Below, in pieces: positions 27,888-36,408 of a stretch of DNA of 42,579 nt. A model generated the notes under the pieces. It saw only the letters and a program-made list of their open reading frames with translations, ran no database searches and was not told the DNA's origin. The DNA is taken from the NCBI GenBank assembly GCA_030041985.1, contig JASIAM010000090.1, positions 1 to 42,579 of the forward strand, read 5' to 3'. Source of the DNA: Bryobacteraceae bacterium. GTDB lineage: Bacteria; Acidobacteriota; Terriglobia; Bryobacterales; Bryobacteraceae. The translations under genes and the position numbers were made by a program. Within the stretch, counting starts at the first letter, position 1. Every line of letters begins with the position of its first letter.

Positions 27888-28017
27888 TGTCTCTCTCCTT
27901 CGCTGGCAGGTCAGTGCACGCCGCGGTCCAGAGAGGCCGGCCGCGAATCACTCCAATTGATTGAGTTCCGGCCTCCGGATCACAAACCATCGGGTCGCAG
28001 GACGCAGTAAGCGCCAG

Positions 28018-28039
28018 GGCTGCGCGAAATCACGCAGGC
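28018..28039. repeat. 22-bp palindrome copy at the end of the monohaem gene
   Basis: Arms GGCTGCG and CGCAGGC (one mismatch) enclose CGAAATCA. Twenty bases are identical to the copy at 36340-36361. It starts in the 3' flank of the 28039-28266 gene and touches its stop codon. It may stabilise or end transcripts within the cluster. Confidence 0.65.
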
Positions 28040-28266
28040 TACTGCTTCTTGTATCCATCGAGCGACTTATGCTCATTAAAATACTTGCCCGCGTCCGTGA
28101 GACTCTTGGCCGACTCGGCGTCCTTCGGGACCGCCACGGTATGACAAAAGCTGCAGGCCTTCTTTTCCTGCTTCGCGTAGGCTGCCGTGCCGTAAGTTGC
28201 TGTTGTGCAGAACGCGAAACCGCCCAGCAGAACTACCGCGGGCAGCGTTAATTTGACGTATTGCAT
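28039..28266 (-). CDS. Small exported monohaem cytochrome c
   Basis: This 75-residue protein has a signal peptide (residues 1-31, ending in TAAYA) and one haem site CSFCH at about 38, followed by KSLTDAGKYFNEHKSLDGYKK. It is much shorter than usual c-type cytochromes and has no clear distal Met, so it may be bis-His or need a partner. A good AGGAGAG ribosome site is present. It lies between the NapC-like and small membrane genes; I infer a role as a periplasmic electron shuttle. Confidence 0.8.
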   Translation of the reverse strand: MQYVKLTLPAVVLLGGFAFCTTATYGTAAYAKQEKKACSFCHTVAVPKDAESAKSLTDAGKYFNEHKSLDGYKKQ

Positions 28267-28297
28267 AAACTCTCCTTCCGATTCGGCCTTACTGATT

Positions 28298-29719
28298 TTA
28301 TTTTGCTCCGATACCCAGGTCCGTCAGAATCTTGGGCATCGGTTCCTGTACTGCGAGAAGATTGTGACAAACGTTGCAATCCTGCGTTATGGCGGTTCCT
28401 TGGCTAGAGGCGTGGTTGCCGTCATGGCAGCGGAAACATCCGGGTGAATCCATGTGCCCGATGTTGTTTGGATAAGTTCCCCAGGTTAGTCGCATCTGAG
28501 GAAAAACATTGTTGTTGTAAACCTGCAGCACACCTTCGGCCGCCGCCTTCACTTGCGCATGATTCTGCCGGTATATGTCGGGATAGTTCTGCCGATAGAA
28601 TGCATCGATAGCCGAGGGGATCTTCCGCGCCGCTTCTTCCCTGCTCAAATAGGAACGCTGAACGATTTCGAGAGCTTGCTTCTTGATAAAGGGCAAGGAG
28701 ACCGGAATATTGCCGGCGCTTAACGCCTCATTCAGGGCCCGGTCTGCGGGCTGGAAGGGATGCGACGGCCGGTTGTGGCAGTCAATACAGTCCATCTCGC
28801 GAGTCGCTTGCGCCGGCTTTTCGCCGGGCGCTGTGTAGACGGTCGAGTGGCCCGTGGCATCTGTATATTCGACCCACGGGATGGTTTGCCGGGACGCGTC
28901 GGAAGCGGCGTAGCGGACGTGGATGTTTGGTCCGACGTGCGCCCCGTGAACTCCCGCGTGGGGGCTGCCTCCTCCCACCTTCATCAGCAACACGGTTTCG
29001 GTCCGACTATTGGCCGCATCATTGCTGTACTGGGGGATAACCACGAGCTTGCCCAAGTCGAACCGTTGAGGCCAATGACACACTTCGCAAGTTTCGCGCG
29101 CCGGCCGGAGATTCTGGACGGGAACAGGGATAGGGCGCGGGTACGTGTTGAAGAGAGTGTAGAACACCTGGGCAGTGCCCGAAAGCTTACTCCTTACGAA
29201 CCAGGATGCGCCCGGTCCAATATGACATGCGACGCAATCTACTCGCGCGTGCGGGGAGTTTTGATGACCCACATACTCAGGATCCATCACTCTGTGGCAG
29301 GTCTGCCCGCAGAACGACGTAGTATCCATGTAATTGACGGCGCCATAGACAAATTGGCTGGTGATGACCACGTTGACGAAGGTGGTGATCGCGATAAACA
29401 TCGCAAGCGTCCGGAACCGCGGATTCTGCCAGTTCACCGGCGGGAAACTCTCCGGAGCCGCTCCAACCAGGCGCTCACGGCGGCGGCGCACCAGGATCCC
29501 CAGCGGTATCAGCGCGAGACCCAAGATAAACAGAGCCGGCAACAGCAGAAAAATGAGAATCCCAATGTAGGGGTGAGTGATCTCACCGCGCAAAGTGAAC
29601 GGCAGCAAGAACAACCACAGCACCGTCGCAGTGGTCACAACAACTACGCCAATGAGGCTGATCCAGTTGCTCGAAAGATACACGAATGGCGCTAGGTGAC
29701 GCCGCAAAAACGAAAGCAC
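28298..29719 (-). CDS. NapC/NirT (ImcH-like) hexahaem membrane cytochrome c
   Basis: This 473-residue protein has three N-terminal hydrophobic helices (about 18-42, 50-75, 105-130), then a periplasmic part. The first haem site is the unusual CxxxCH form, FCGQTCHRVMDPEY, followed by five CxxCH sites (CVACH, CEVCH, CIDCH, CFRCH, CNVCH). The segment NSPHARVDCVACHIGPGASWFVRSKLSG is typical of the NapC/NirT-related group that includes Geobacter ImcH, a quinol oxidase for higher-potential external acceptors (ImcH has seven haems as I recall; six are seen here). It passes electrons from the quinone pool to periplasmic cytochromes. Confidence 0.87.
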   Translation of the reverse strand: MLSFLRRHLAPFVYLSSNWISLIGVVVVTTATVLWLFLLPFTLRGEITHPYIGILIFLLLPALFILGLALIPLGILVRRRRERLVGAAPESFPPVNWQNPRFRTLAMFIAITTFVNVVITSQFVYGAVNYMDTTSFCGQTCHRVMDPEYVGHQNSPHARVDCVACHIGPGASWFVRSKLSGTAQVFYTLFNTYPRPIPVPVQNLRPARETCEVCHWPQRFDLGKLVVIPQYSNDAANSRTETVLLMKVGGGSPHAGVHGAHVGPNIHVRYAASDASRQTIPWVEYTDATGHSTVYTAPGEKPAQATREMDCIDCHNRPSHPFQPADRALNEALSAGNIPVSLPFIKKQALEIVQRSYLSREEAARKIPSAIDAFYRQNYPDIYRQNHAQVKAAAEGVLQVYNNNVFPQMRLTWGTYPNNIGHMDSPGCFRCHDGNHASSQGTAITQDCNVCHNLLAVQEPMPKILTDLGIGAK

Positions 29720-29731
29720 AATCTATACCGG

Positions 29732-30049
29732 TTATTTCAAGGTTTTGACATATGCCACCACGTCATCCACTTGATTGCCGGTGACGCTGGTGACGGGCCG
29801 CATTTTGCCCTTGCCTTCTGTGACGATCTTCTTGAGATCCGCGTCGCTCATGGACTGCACATCGTGCGACTTCAGATCCTTGATCTCGACCTTCATCATC
29901 TTCGCCACTGCCGGATTTGCGGTGCCGTCAGCCCCGTGACACGATTTGCAGGCGCGATCATAGACGGCCTTACCTGCGCCCGCGTCGGCAGCGAGAGCGG
30001 CTCCGGCAGCTAACATCGAGAAACTTGTGAGGACGAGCCATTTGCGCAT
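29732..30049 (-). CDS. Periplasmic class I monohaem cytochrome c
   Basis: This 105-residue protein has a signal peptide (1-20, ALA-AD), haem site CKSCHGADGTANPAVAKMM, and a distal-Met region GKGKMRPVTSVTGNQVDDVVAYVKTL. It is a normal c551/c553-type electron carrier. It lies 12 nt after the tetrahaem gene and 12 nt before the NapC-like gene. It likely shuttles electrons between the inner-membrane oxidoreductases and the outer-membrane conduit. Confidence 0.93.
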   Translation of the reverse strand: MRKWLVLTSFSMLAAGAALAADAGAGKAVYDRACKSCHGADGTANPAVAKMMKVEIKDLKSHDVQSMSDADLKKIVTEGKGKMRPVTSVTGNQVDDVVAYVKTLK

Positions 30050-30061
30050 AGATTCTCCTTC

Positions 30062-31171
30062 TCATTTCGTTGAGTTTAAATAAGCGATTAAGTTCGACAT
30101 CTGGCCGGACTGAAATCGCGGCCACTCGATGCCTTTGGACTGCATCTGTTGCAACATCTGCGGACCGTGGGCCCACAATGCGGAAACCATCGCCGGACCA
30201 TCAAAAGATTTTCCCGGCGCAGGCAGCTTCGGCGCGCCGCTAGCCGGATCGTTGTGGCAGACAGCGCAACGCTTCGCTGTAAATACCTTTTGGCCAGCCG
30301 AGGCATTTCCCGAATCCAGGAAAAACTCTTGCGCCCACAGATAGCTTAGAAGCGGCCGCATTTCCTCAGGATCGAGAGATGGCGCCTGCTTCCCCATTCT
30401 CGGTTCATGATTCCACATGGCGACAGCGATATCAGTCAGGGTCTTGCCTTTCAGCCGCGATTCGAGCGCCAGGGCGCCCGTGTGACAGGCCGCACAGCCT
30501 TTGGATTGGAACAGCGCCGGCCCATTCTCTCCAGGGTTGATTTCGAGTCCGGCGGTCATATTACGAGTTGCGGGGAGGTTTCGCAAATAGACCAGGATGT
30601 CAGCCAAGTTTTGCGAGGTAAGCTCTGGCCAGGGAATTCCTTGCTTGCCAAATTCCTGCTGCATGGTGGTGGCGTGGGTCCACATTGCACTCACCATAGC
30701 AATCGGCTGGTCCAAGGTCTCCCATTCTGAGACTGGTTTGGCGCCAGGGAGTTTCACTTGAGTCAACCCATGACAATTGGCACAATGCTTGGATTCGAAC
30801 GTCTGTTTCCCTCGCCCGGCATCACCGAAGATATCGAAGAAGCGCCGGGAATAAAAATATGCGAACAGATCCGCGGCGGCTTGTGGATTTAGATCGCCTG
30901 GTTGAACGTTTTGCGCGCGTATCGCCATCCACATCGCCGGAGCATGATTCCACATGGTGGCCGCCAGCGATGCCGGAGTGAAATTGCGGTCGAGGAGTTG
31001 CCCAAGATCCGGGCCGAGCTTGCCGCCTTGGCCATTCAGGTTGTGGCACTGGATGCAGGAAAGCGATTGGAACAATTGCGCGCCGCGCGAAGAGTCGGCA
31101 GCGAAGCCGGCGGCCTGAGCCAGAAGAGCCGAGAACAGAAGCCCGAACAGAATATGATGTATTCGGCTCAT
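30062..31171 (-). CDS. Exported tetrahaem cytochrome c built of four repeats
   Basis: This 369-residue protein has a signal peptide (1-25) and four class I-like cytochrome units. Their haem sites are CIQCH, CANCH, CAACH and CAVCH. Each unit is followed by a conserved segment around a Trp-x-His (MWNHAPAMW, MWTHATTM, MWNHEPRM, LWAHGPQM), which probably supplies the distal Met. The repeats diverge in sequence, so the fusion is old. A linear four-haem chain is expected to bridge the periplasm. It starts in an ATGA overlap with the barrel gene, which fits a role next to the outer-membrane conduit. Confidence 0.9.
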   Translation of the reverse strand: MSRIHHILFGLLFSALLAQAAGFAADSSRGAQLFQSLSCIQCHNLNGQGGKLGPDLGQLLDRNFTPASLAATMWNHAPAMWMAIRAQNVQPGDLNPQAAADLFAYFYSRRFFDIFGDAGRGKQTFESKHCANCHGLTQVKLPGAKPVSEWETLDQPIAMVSAMWTHATTMQQEFGKQGIPWPELTSQNLADILVYLRNLPATRNMTAGLEINPGENGPALFQSKGCAACHTGALALESRLKGKTLTDIAVAMWNHEPRMGKQAPSLDPEEMRPLLSYLWAQEFFLDSGNASAGQKVFTAKRCAVCHNDPASGAPKLPAPGKSFDGPAMVSALWAHGPQMLQQMQSKGIEWPRFQSGQMSNLIAYLNSTK

Positions 31172-33165
31172 TGCGTAAGCCTCACTCCGGTGCTCACCAG
31201 ATTCGTCCGGAATCCTTCATAAAGGTAGAACGCCTCGCCATATCCGTAGTACTGCCAATCAGCGAACCAACTGACGTGTTTACCAAGCGGCACCCGCAGT
31301 TTCACCACAGGCTGATAATAGCTGGTTGGCCGGCTTCCGGAGGAAATAAATAAGGAACCGCCCGCAGACAGCTTCGGAGCAAAACGCTTGCCATGCGGCC
31401 ACGCCAAATCTATGAGGGCCGTAGCCGTGTGACCCTCATCAAGATAACGCGACACTGCCGGCGCGAGATCCTCCGGCTCCAGATAACCGATGTTGGAAAC
31501 GAGATCGGAACGCGTGTAGGATCCCTGAATGTCGAACATCCCGCTGTTGTGGGGCGACCAGTACAGCGACAGCGACTCCTGGTGCGACGAGTATTCGTAA
31601 TTGGTTCCGGCCAGCGGATTCTGGTTGTCCAGCAGCAGGAAATCGCCGGAAACGCTCAACGTCTGTAAAGGCTGATAATGTACCTGCGCTCTTACCTTTT
31701 CGTAGTTATAAAGGCTGGTGCGGAAATAAACGCCGCTCGATGAAGCTCCTTCCACTTCGCCGGTCAGTGAAATTTTCTGGGACGGCCGGAACGTAACTGA
31801 GCCCACCCCTACATTTTGCCGGAGCTGCTCGTGATCGGCACTCGCCAGGCCCGCGGGAGGCAAGAAGGCATAAAGCGCATCGCCCCACACATACCGATAG
31901 CCACCGCGCAGTGTGAGCTTAGAGGTGGCATCGAAAAAAATGTCGAGCGACTCCTGGTTGTAGTCAGTTACCAATGTGGAATCGATCAGCGCACTGAGCG
32001 CCAGGGGCGATCCGGCGACCAGCAGGGTATCGAGGGCGTTGGAGGATCCGGCGTCGTGCATCCGGTCGGTCATCCAATTCTCTATAATCCGCACGCGCTT
32101 GAACGGCCGGATCTCAGCGCCAGCGCTACCTTGGGTATGTGGCTGCTGGGCGGCGGCGTTGACGATCTCCTGTTCGCTCGAATAGAACAGAATCTGGCTC
32201 TGCAGATAAAGATTACCCCCATCGTACTGCTGGTAGTTGACTTTGGCGTTCGGCTGGCTGTAACTAAACTGGCCGTAGATATCCAACCAACTGGCGGGAT
32301 TCGCAGAGAGCCATCCTTTGCTGTAAGCGCTCGATCCCCTAATTCCGTACGCAGCCAGCAAGTCGCTCAAGTACAACGTCTGGCCAAAGATTGGCGTCGA
32401 GGAATCGCCGGAATTCACCGATCCCGGAGTTTGATATAGGGTCTGATTGCTCTTGAAAACCGTCCCGCCCTCCTCCAGCGTTACCTGGAAATGGGGCTTG
32501 CGAAACCGGATGCCGCCGCGGTACAACTCCGTGGAATCGTTCGCGGTGTTGGGAACCGGAAATTCGTTGCTGTCGGTGACAAAAACGGTCGTGCCGTTGC
32601 CGGAATTCGAATCATGATCCCAAGCCAGGTAGGGGGTCCACCAATTGCCGGGCAAGATATCGAGTGAGAGCGCCGCGACCCGGCGGCGGTTATTAAACGA
32701 TTGCTCGTCCAAAGCGATGCCTTGGCTGAGCAGCGGGTCGGCAAACGACGGCAGTAAATTGAAATAGGCGAAGTCGCGAAAATCCCCGTTGAAATCGTAG
32801 ATGCCGGACTTCTTGGCCTCCACGTGCAGCGATTCGGACGGCTCAGCGCCCCAGGTGCTGGCGCGCACTTGAATCGTGTCGAACCACCGGTGTTTCGGAT
32901 CGGTCAGCGTGAAGTCCGCTCCGAGCAGCTTGGGTCCCGAATGAATGTCGATGATACTGCGATACGCATCGTAGCTTCCGCCGACGGGGCTGACCCAGAC
33001 GTAGCCTAGGTCCACATAACCGGTGAGCCACGATCCCGTGGGCGGAACTGGCGACCCTGTTTCGGCCGCGGGGGATTGCGCGGCCGGAGCCGGATTCCCC
33101 GCAGGTGGAGTCGCCTCCTGCGCCCATACTGGCAGAGCCAACAGCAAGCAGATGAGCGGCTTCAT
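31168..33165 (-). CDS. MtrB/PioB-like outer-membrane beta-barrel
   Basis: This 665-residue protein has a signal peptide (MKPLICLLLALPVWAQ). After a Pro/Ala-rich linker, the rest is alternating beta-strands rich in Tyr, Ser and Gly (for example LTLRGGYRYVWGDALYAF and QTLSVSGDFLLLDNQNP) to a C-terminal strand NLVSTGVRLTQ. Length and its place between two decahaem genes point to the MtrB role: an insulating barrel around the MtrA-type wire. The N-terminal CxxC of Shewanella MtrB is not present. The start at 33165 overlaps the decahaem stop as ATGA. Confidence 0.85.
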   Translation of the reverse strand: MKPLICLLLALPVWAQEATPPAGNPAPAAQSPAAETGSPVPPTGSWLTGYVDLGYVWVSPVGGSYDAYRSIIDIHSGPKLLGADFTLTDPKHRWFDTIQVRASTWGAEPSESLHVEAKKSGIYDFNGDFRDFAYFNLLPSFADPLLSQGIALDEQSFNNRRRVAALSLDILPGNWWTPYLAWDHDSNSGNGTTVFVTDSNEFPVPNTANDSTELYRGGIRFRKPHFQVTLEEGGTVFKSNQTLYQTPGSVNSGDSSTPIFGQTLYLSDLLAAYGIRGSSAYSKGWLSANPASWLDIYGQFSYSQPNAKVNYQQYDGGNLYLQSQILFYSSEQEIVNAAAQQPHTQGSAGAEIRPFKRVRIIENWMTDRMHDAGSSNALDTLLVAGSPLALSALIDSTLVTDYNQESLDIFFDATSKLTLRGGYRYVWGDALYAFLPPAGLASADHEQLRQNVGVGSVTFRPSQKISLTGEVEGASSSGVYFRTSLYNYEKVRAQVHYQPLQTLSVSGDFLLLDNQNPLAGTNYEYSSHQESLSLYWSPHNSGMFDIQGSYTRSDLVSNIGYLEPEDLAPAVSRYLDEGHTATALIDLAWPHGKRFAPKLSAGGSLFISSGSRPTSYYQPVVKLRVPLGKHVSWFADWQYYGYGEAFYLYEGFRTNLVSTGVRLTQ

Positions 33166-34061
33166 TTGAGTAGGTTCCGATCCACATAGCTGCCATGAAT
33201 CTTCTGATGGCAGACTGTGCAATTCTGAAACACGGGCGAACGCAAATCGTGAAATGATGGCGGTACCACGCCCGCGACTTTCACTGGTGACGACGGGAGG
33301 TTCGCGTGGCATTCCAGGCAGACAAAGCGGACCTCGGCGCGTGTCAGCATTCTAGGATTGGCGGAGCCATGCGGTTCATGACACGCCGTGCAGCCTTGGA
33401 ACCGCATGGGGGCGTGCTCAAACGCAAATGGCCCGCGCTTGTCGCCGTGGCATTTGAAACATCCGGGATCGTTGGCCGCGAAGGTTTGCTGCATGGCCGG
33501 GCGGGTGCTGCCATGTGGATTGTGGCAGTCCACGCAGCTCATGGCGCCTTCGGGCAGTTTGTGATGGAAAGGCCGCTGAAATTGGGCCCACACGTTCAGG
33601 TGGCAGGTCCGGCACTGGTTGACGATTGCGTCCGCCTGGCGAACTACGAGAGGCTGATCGCTCGAATGCACTTTGTGGCACGCAGTGCAGGCAATCTGAT
33701 TCCTGGCGTGACTGCTCTCCAGATGCCCGGCCTGCGTCGGCTCATTCAAATGACAAGTGAGGCAGAGTTGATCGGCGGCCGAAGGCTTTAGTTTCGCGGG
33801 GTTCCGGATGTTATCGGCCGCAGGCCCCTCGGCGTGCATCTGTCCCGGGCCATGACAGGCCTCGCAGGCTCTGCCCTGCCATCCGCGCTTCGCGCTGGTC
33901 TGGAGCACATCATGCGGGGTCTTGGTGAAGGTGTTATAGATATCTTCGTGGCAGATCTTGCAGGTGTCCGCGCCGGCGTAGCCTTGCGGAAGCCCTTGTG
34001 CGGCTACCCACCGGGGGGCAGCCGCCAAGAAGAGACCGAGCACCACTACGTGCCATCGCAT
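33162..34061 (-). CDS. DmsE/MtrA-like periplasmic decahaem cytochrome c
   Basis: This 299-residue protein has a signal peptide (MRWHVVVLGLFLAAAPRWVAAQ) and ten CxxCH sites spread evenly to the C-terminus, with many extra His for bis-His ligation (SSHARNQIACTACHKVHSS, FHHKLPEGAMSCVDCHNPHGS). This is the length, haem number and spacing of the MtrA/DmsE family, the wire held inside the MtrB barrel. The start at 34061 is preferred because it gives a clean signal peptide and does not overlap the preceding gene. Confidence 0.93.
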   Translation of the reverse strand: MRWHVVVLGLFLAAAPRWVAAQGLPQGYAGADTCKICHEDIYNTFTKTPHDVLQTSAKRGWQGRACEACHGPGQMHAEGPAADNIRNPAKLKPSAADQLCLTCHLNEPTQAGHLESSHARNQIACTACHKVHSSDQPLVVRQADAIVNQCRTCHLNVWAQFQRPFHHKLPEGAMSCVDCHNPHGSTRPAMQQTFAANDPGCFKCHGDKRGPFAFEHAPMRFQGCTACHEPHGSANPRMLTRAEVRFVCLECHANLPSSPVKVAGVVPPSFHDLRSPVFQNCTVCHQKIHGSYVDRNLLK

Positions 34062-34099
34062 AATCTGACAGAATTGGCTTCTAATTCGTTCCTGGCGGA

Positions 34100-36325
34100 C
34101 TACGGCGTATGTACCGAGTCGACGGCGAACTGTGCGCCGGAGGAGTGACATACGGTACAGGACTCACCCAACGAGTCGGTTGAGGCGCTGCCGCCATTTT
34201 CCAGGAAGTGAGATGCCTCGGCCTCGGAAACATGGCATCCACTACAAGCGGAAGAAGTGGGCTGCACCGGATTGATCCAACCCTGGGGATCGGTCACCTG
34301 ATTCAGCCCGGTCATTAACGGAAGGTCGTTTTGCTCGGTACTGTTCACGTGGCATGTCGCGCAGTTTTGCATGTAGGTGGCGTTTCCCGTGGGACTCATG
34401 ACCGGGAAGAGCGTTCCCGAGAAGTTGTTAATGCTTCCTCCAAAGCCCACGACGATGTAGGGATTTTTGGGGTTGTCAGCCGCGGTATTCACACCATTAT
34501 GAAGGCGGTGAACCAGCAGATTGAAATTGATGCCCTGTGCGGGCTGCGTGGAATACGGCGCCGCCGCGGTGGCGCGAGTGCCGGCATCCGTGTTTGACGG
34601 ATTGTGGCACAAAACGCAGTACTCCGTGTTGTTGCGCAAGTTGCCGTGCAGGGAAAGCGCGATGTGGCATTGATTGCAGTTGGTTTCGGCCACCACGGTA
34701 CGGCGGGCCGCGACGGGCGAACCATCCACAGAAAAATTGAGTACTGGGTTCGTAGCGCCCACCTCGACCACCGTCTGAACGGTGGTGCCCTGCAACAATT
34801 GCGGCACGGTCACATTCTCACGCGCTTCGCCACCGATGGTGTAGGTTCCCGTTGCGCCACTCGGAATGGCATGGGTGAAAGTGTACGTGCAAGCGCCCGA
34901 GTTGCAAGTCGCACCCGTGGCGCTTTCCGTCACGTAGCCCGGCGTGCCGGAAGTGCCGCTTCCGAAGCTCGTGTAGCCGTAATCAGTGGTAGGGCCGGCT
35001 ATGGTGAATTGCAGAGTAGTGGCCTGCGATAAGGGGATGTTGTTTCCCTTGTCATCCTGCAGAGTAAAGCTGACTGTAGGCATCTGCCCGGCGAGGTTAT
35101 TGGTGATGCCGGTGATAGCGAGGTTGATGCCGGGCAGCAATGTATCCGGATTCTGCGGATAAGTGGCGGCAGTATCGGTGGCCACGACGTGCGCTCCCAT
35201 GATTGATGCATCAAAGGGCATCTCACCCTGCGGAATATGGCAGTTGGCGCACTGCGTATCATCCGTTTGGATTCCGCCGGGATGGTTGGCGCCGGTTGCG
35301 AAATTGACGTCATCGTGACACGCGCCGCATGCGACGCGGTTCGGTTGCGTCAGGAATGCTTTCGCTTGCGCCGGGACGCTGGTTGCGGTCGGTTGGGCGA
35401 CACCCGTGCCTGGCGTGGGGCTGGCGGATTGGCTGTGGCAAACTTCGCAACGTTGAGGAGTGGCGGGATCGACAACCGTAGAAAAGTTGGTGAGGACGTT
35501 ATTGAAGCCCACAATCTGGTAAGGGACCCCGGGCGTCGTGGACGTGCCAACCACGCTGGGCAACTGCGAGCCCATATGGATCTTGTGATAAAGGACCTTC
35601 GCGTCGAGCGAATTGCCTGTAACCGGGTCGGCATTTTGGGGTTGATGGCAGAGGACACACATTTCAGTGCCATGGGCGTAACCGCCGTGGAAAGCCAACT
35701 GGTAGTGGCAGGCGTTGCAACTCTGTGTGCGGACGACGTCGCGGGTGACCGTAACCGCCGAGCCATTGGGAACGAAGTTGTAAGTGGTACCGGCATAGCT
35801 GGTGCCAAGGTTGAATGGCGTGAGATTGCGGTTGCCGTCAACTGCGACCGTAGTGGTCACAGTGGGGTCGAAACCCGTGGGAGCCTGGGCTTGAAATGTG
35901 TATTTGTATTGGCCCTGACCGAGGGAAGTTAGCATCCCGCCGCCCAATTCGAAATCGGGGCGAGTGATGGTGCCAAGCGCCGCTCCTGTAGCCTGGGCAG
36001 TCGTGTAGGCCACATATTGTGCCTGGCCCTGGGGAATGTACGCGGCGACATAGGCAAGAGAAATGACGCCTGGCGTGGTGGCGCCCGTCGCATCCAGAGG
36101 CAGTCCATTCGGATCGGTAAGGGTATATGTCACGCTGATGGCCCCAGCGCTGGAGATGCTGGCCGAATTAATAGTGATCAATAAACCCGGAGTCACGAAA
36201 TCCACTGAGGATGCGGCTAGGCGCTTACTGGTCTGCGCCGTCAAGCAAAGAAAGATCAGTGCGGCGAACGCCGCTATGCGTATTACAAGACCAAGCCGTT
36301 TCTTGTGCTTAACCGATTTTTCCAT
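34100..36325 (-). CDS. OmcA/MtrC-like decahaem outer-surface cytochrome c
   Basis: This 741-residue protein has an N-terminal export helix (residues about 10-30) without a good lipobox (IFLC lacks a small residue before Cys). It has two halves of the OmcA/MtrC plan, each a beta-rich domain followed by a five-haem domain: CNACH, CVLCH, CEVCH, CGACH, CANCH and then CNQCH, CVLCH, CATCH, CSGCH, CTVCH. The family hands electrons to minerals, electrodes or partners outside the cell. A weak ribosome site (AAGGTG) supports the start at 36325. A hairpin-forming sequence lies just upstream. Confidence 0.93.
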   Translation of the reverse strand: MEKSVKHKKRLGLVIRIAAFAALIFLCLTAQTSKRLAASSVDFVTPGLLITINSASISSAGAISVTYTLTDPNGLPLDATGATTPGVISLAYVAAYIPQGQAQYVAYTTAQATGAALGTITRPDFELGGGMLTSLGQGQYKYTFQAQAPTGFDPTVTTTVAVDGNRNLTPFNLGTSYAGTTYNFVPNGSAVTVTRDVVRTQSCNACHYQLAFHGGYAHGTEMCVLCHQPQNADPVTGNSLDAKVLYHKIHMGSQLPSVVGTSTTPGVPYQIVGFNNVLTNFSTVVDPATPQRCEVCHSQSASPTPGTGVAQPTATSVPAQAKAFLTQPNRVACGACHDDVNFATGANHPGGIQTDDTQCANCHIPQGEMPFDASIMGAHVVATDTAATYPQNPDTLLPGINLAITGITNNLAGQMPTVSFTLQDDKGNNIPLSQATTLQFTIAGPTTDYGYTSFGSGTSGTPGYVTESATGATCNSGACTYTFTHAIPSGATGTYTIGGEARENVTVPQLLQGTTVQTVVEVGATNPVLNFSVDGSPVAARRTVVAETNCNQCHIALSLHGNLRNNTEYCVLCHNPSNTDAGTRATAAAPYSTQPAQGINFNLLVHRLHNGVNTAADNPKNPYIVVGFGGSINNFSGTLFPVMSPTGNATYMQNCATCHVNSTEQNDLPLMTGLNQVTDPQGWINPVQPTSSACSGCHVSEAEASHFLENGGSASTDSLGESCTVCHSSGAQFAVDSVHTP

Positions 36326-36339
36326 TTTGGCACCTTTTG

Positions 36340-36361
36340 GGCTGCGCGAAATCACGCAGCC
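36340..36361. repeat. 22-bp palindrome copy before the OmcA-like gene
   Basis: Perfect arms GGCTGCG/CGCAGCC enclose CGAAATCA. It is nearly identical to 28018-28039. It lies in the spacer between the monohaem gene and the OmcA-like start, on the transcript of both. Confidence 0.7.
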
Positions 36362-36377
36362 TTGAGTGATTTCGCGC
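36344..36377 (-). promoter_or_regulatory. 12-bp inverted repeat (hairpin) upstream of the OmcA-like gene
   Basis: GCGCGAAATCAC (36344-36355) and GTGATTTCGCGC (36366-36377) are perfect inverted repeats around a 10-nt loop. They overlap the palindrome at 36340-36361, so two alternative hairpins can form. There is no T run, so this is not a classical terminator. It may process or stabilise the mRNA between the first and second genes, or be an operator. Confidence 0.55.
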
Positions 36378-36408
36378 AATGCCTCGCCTGACTTGCGATT
36401 ACCGAGTT

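Noticed and set aside
36344-36377. Rho-independent terminator inside the EET cluster
   Set aside because: The hairpin is strong but no T run follows on the transcribed strand, and the genes on both sides belong to one electron chain.
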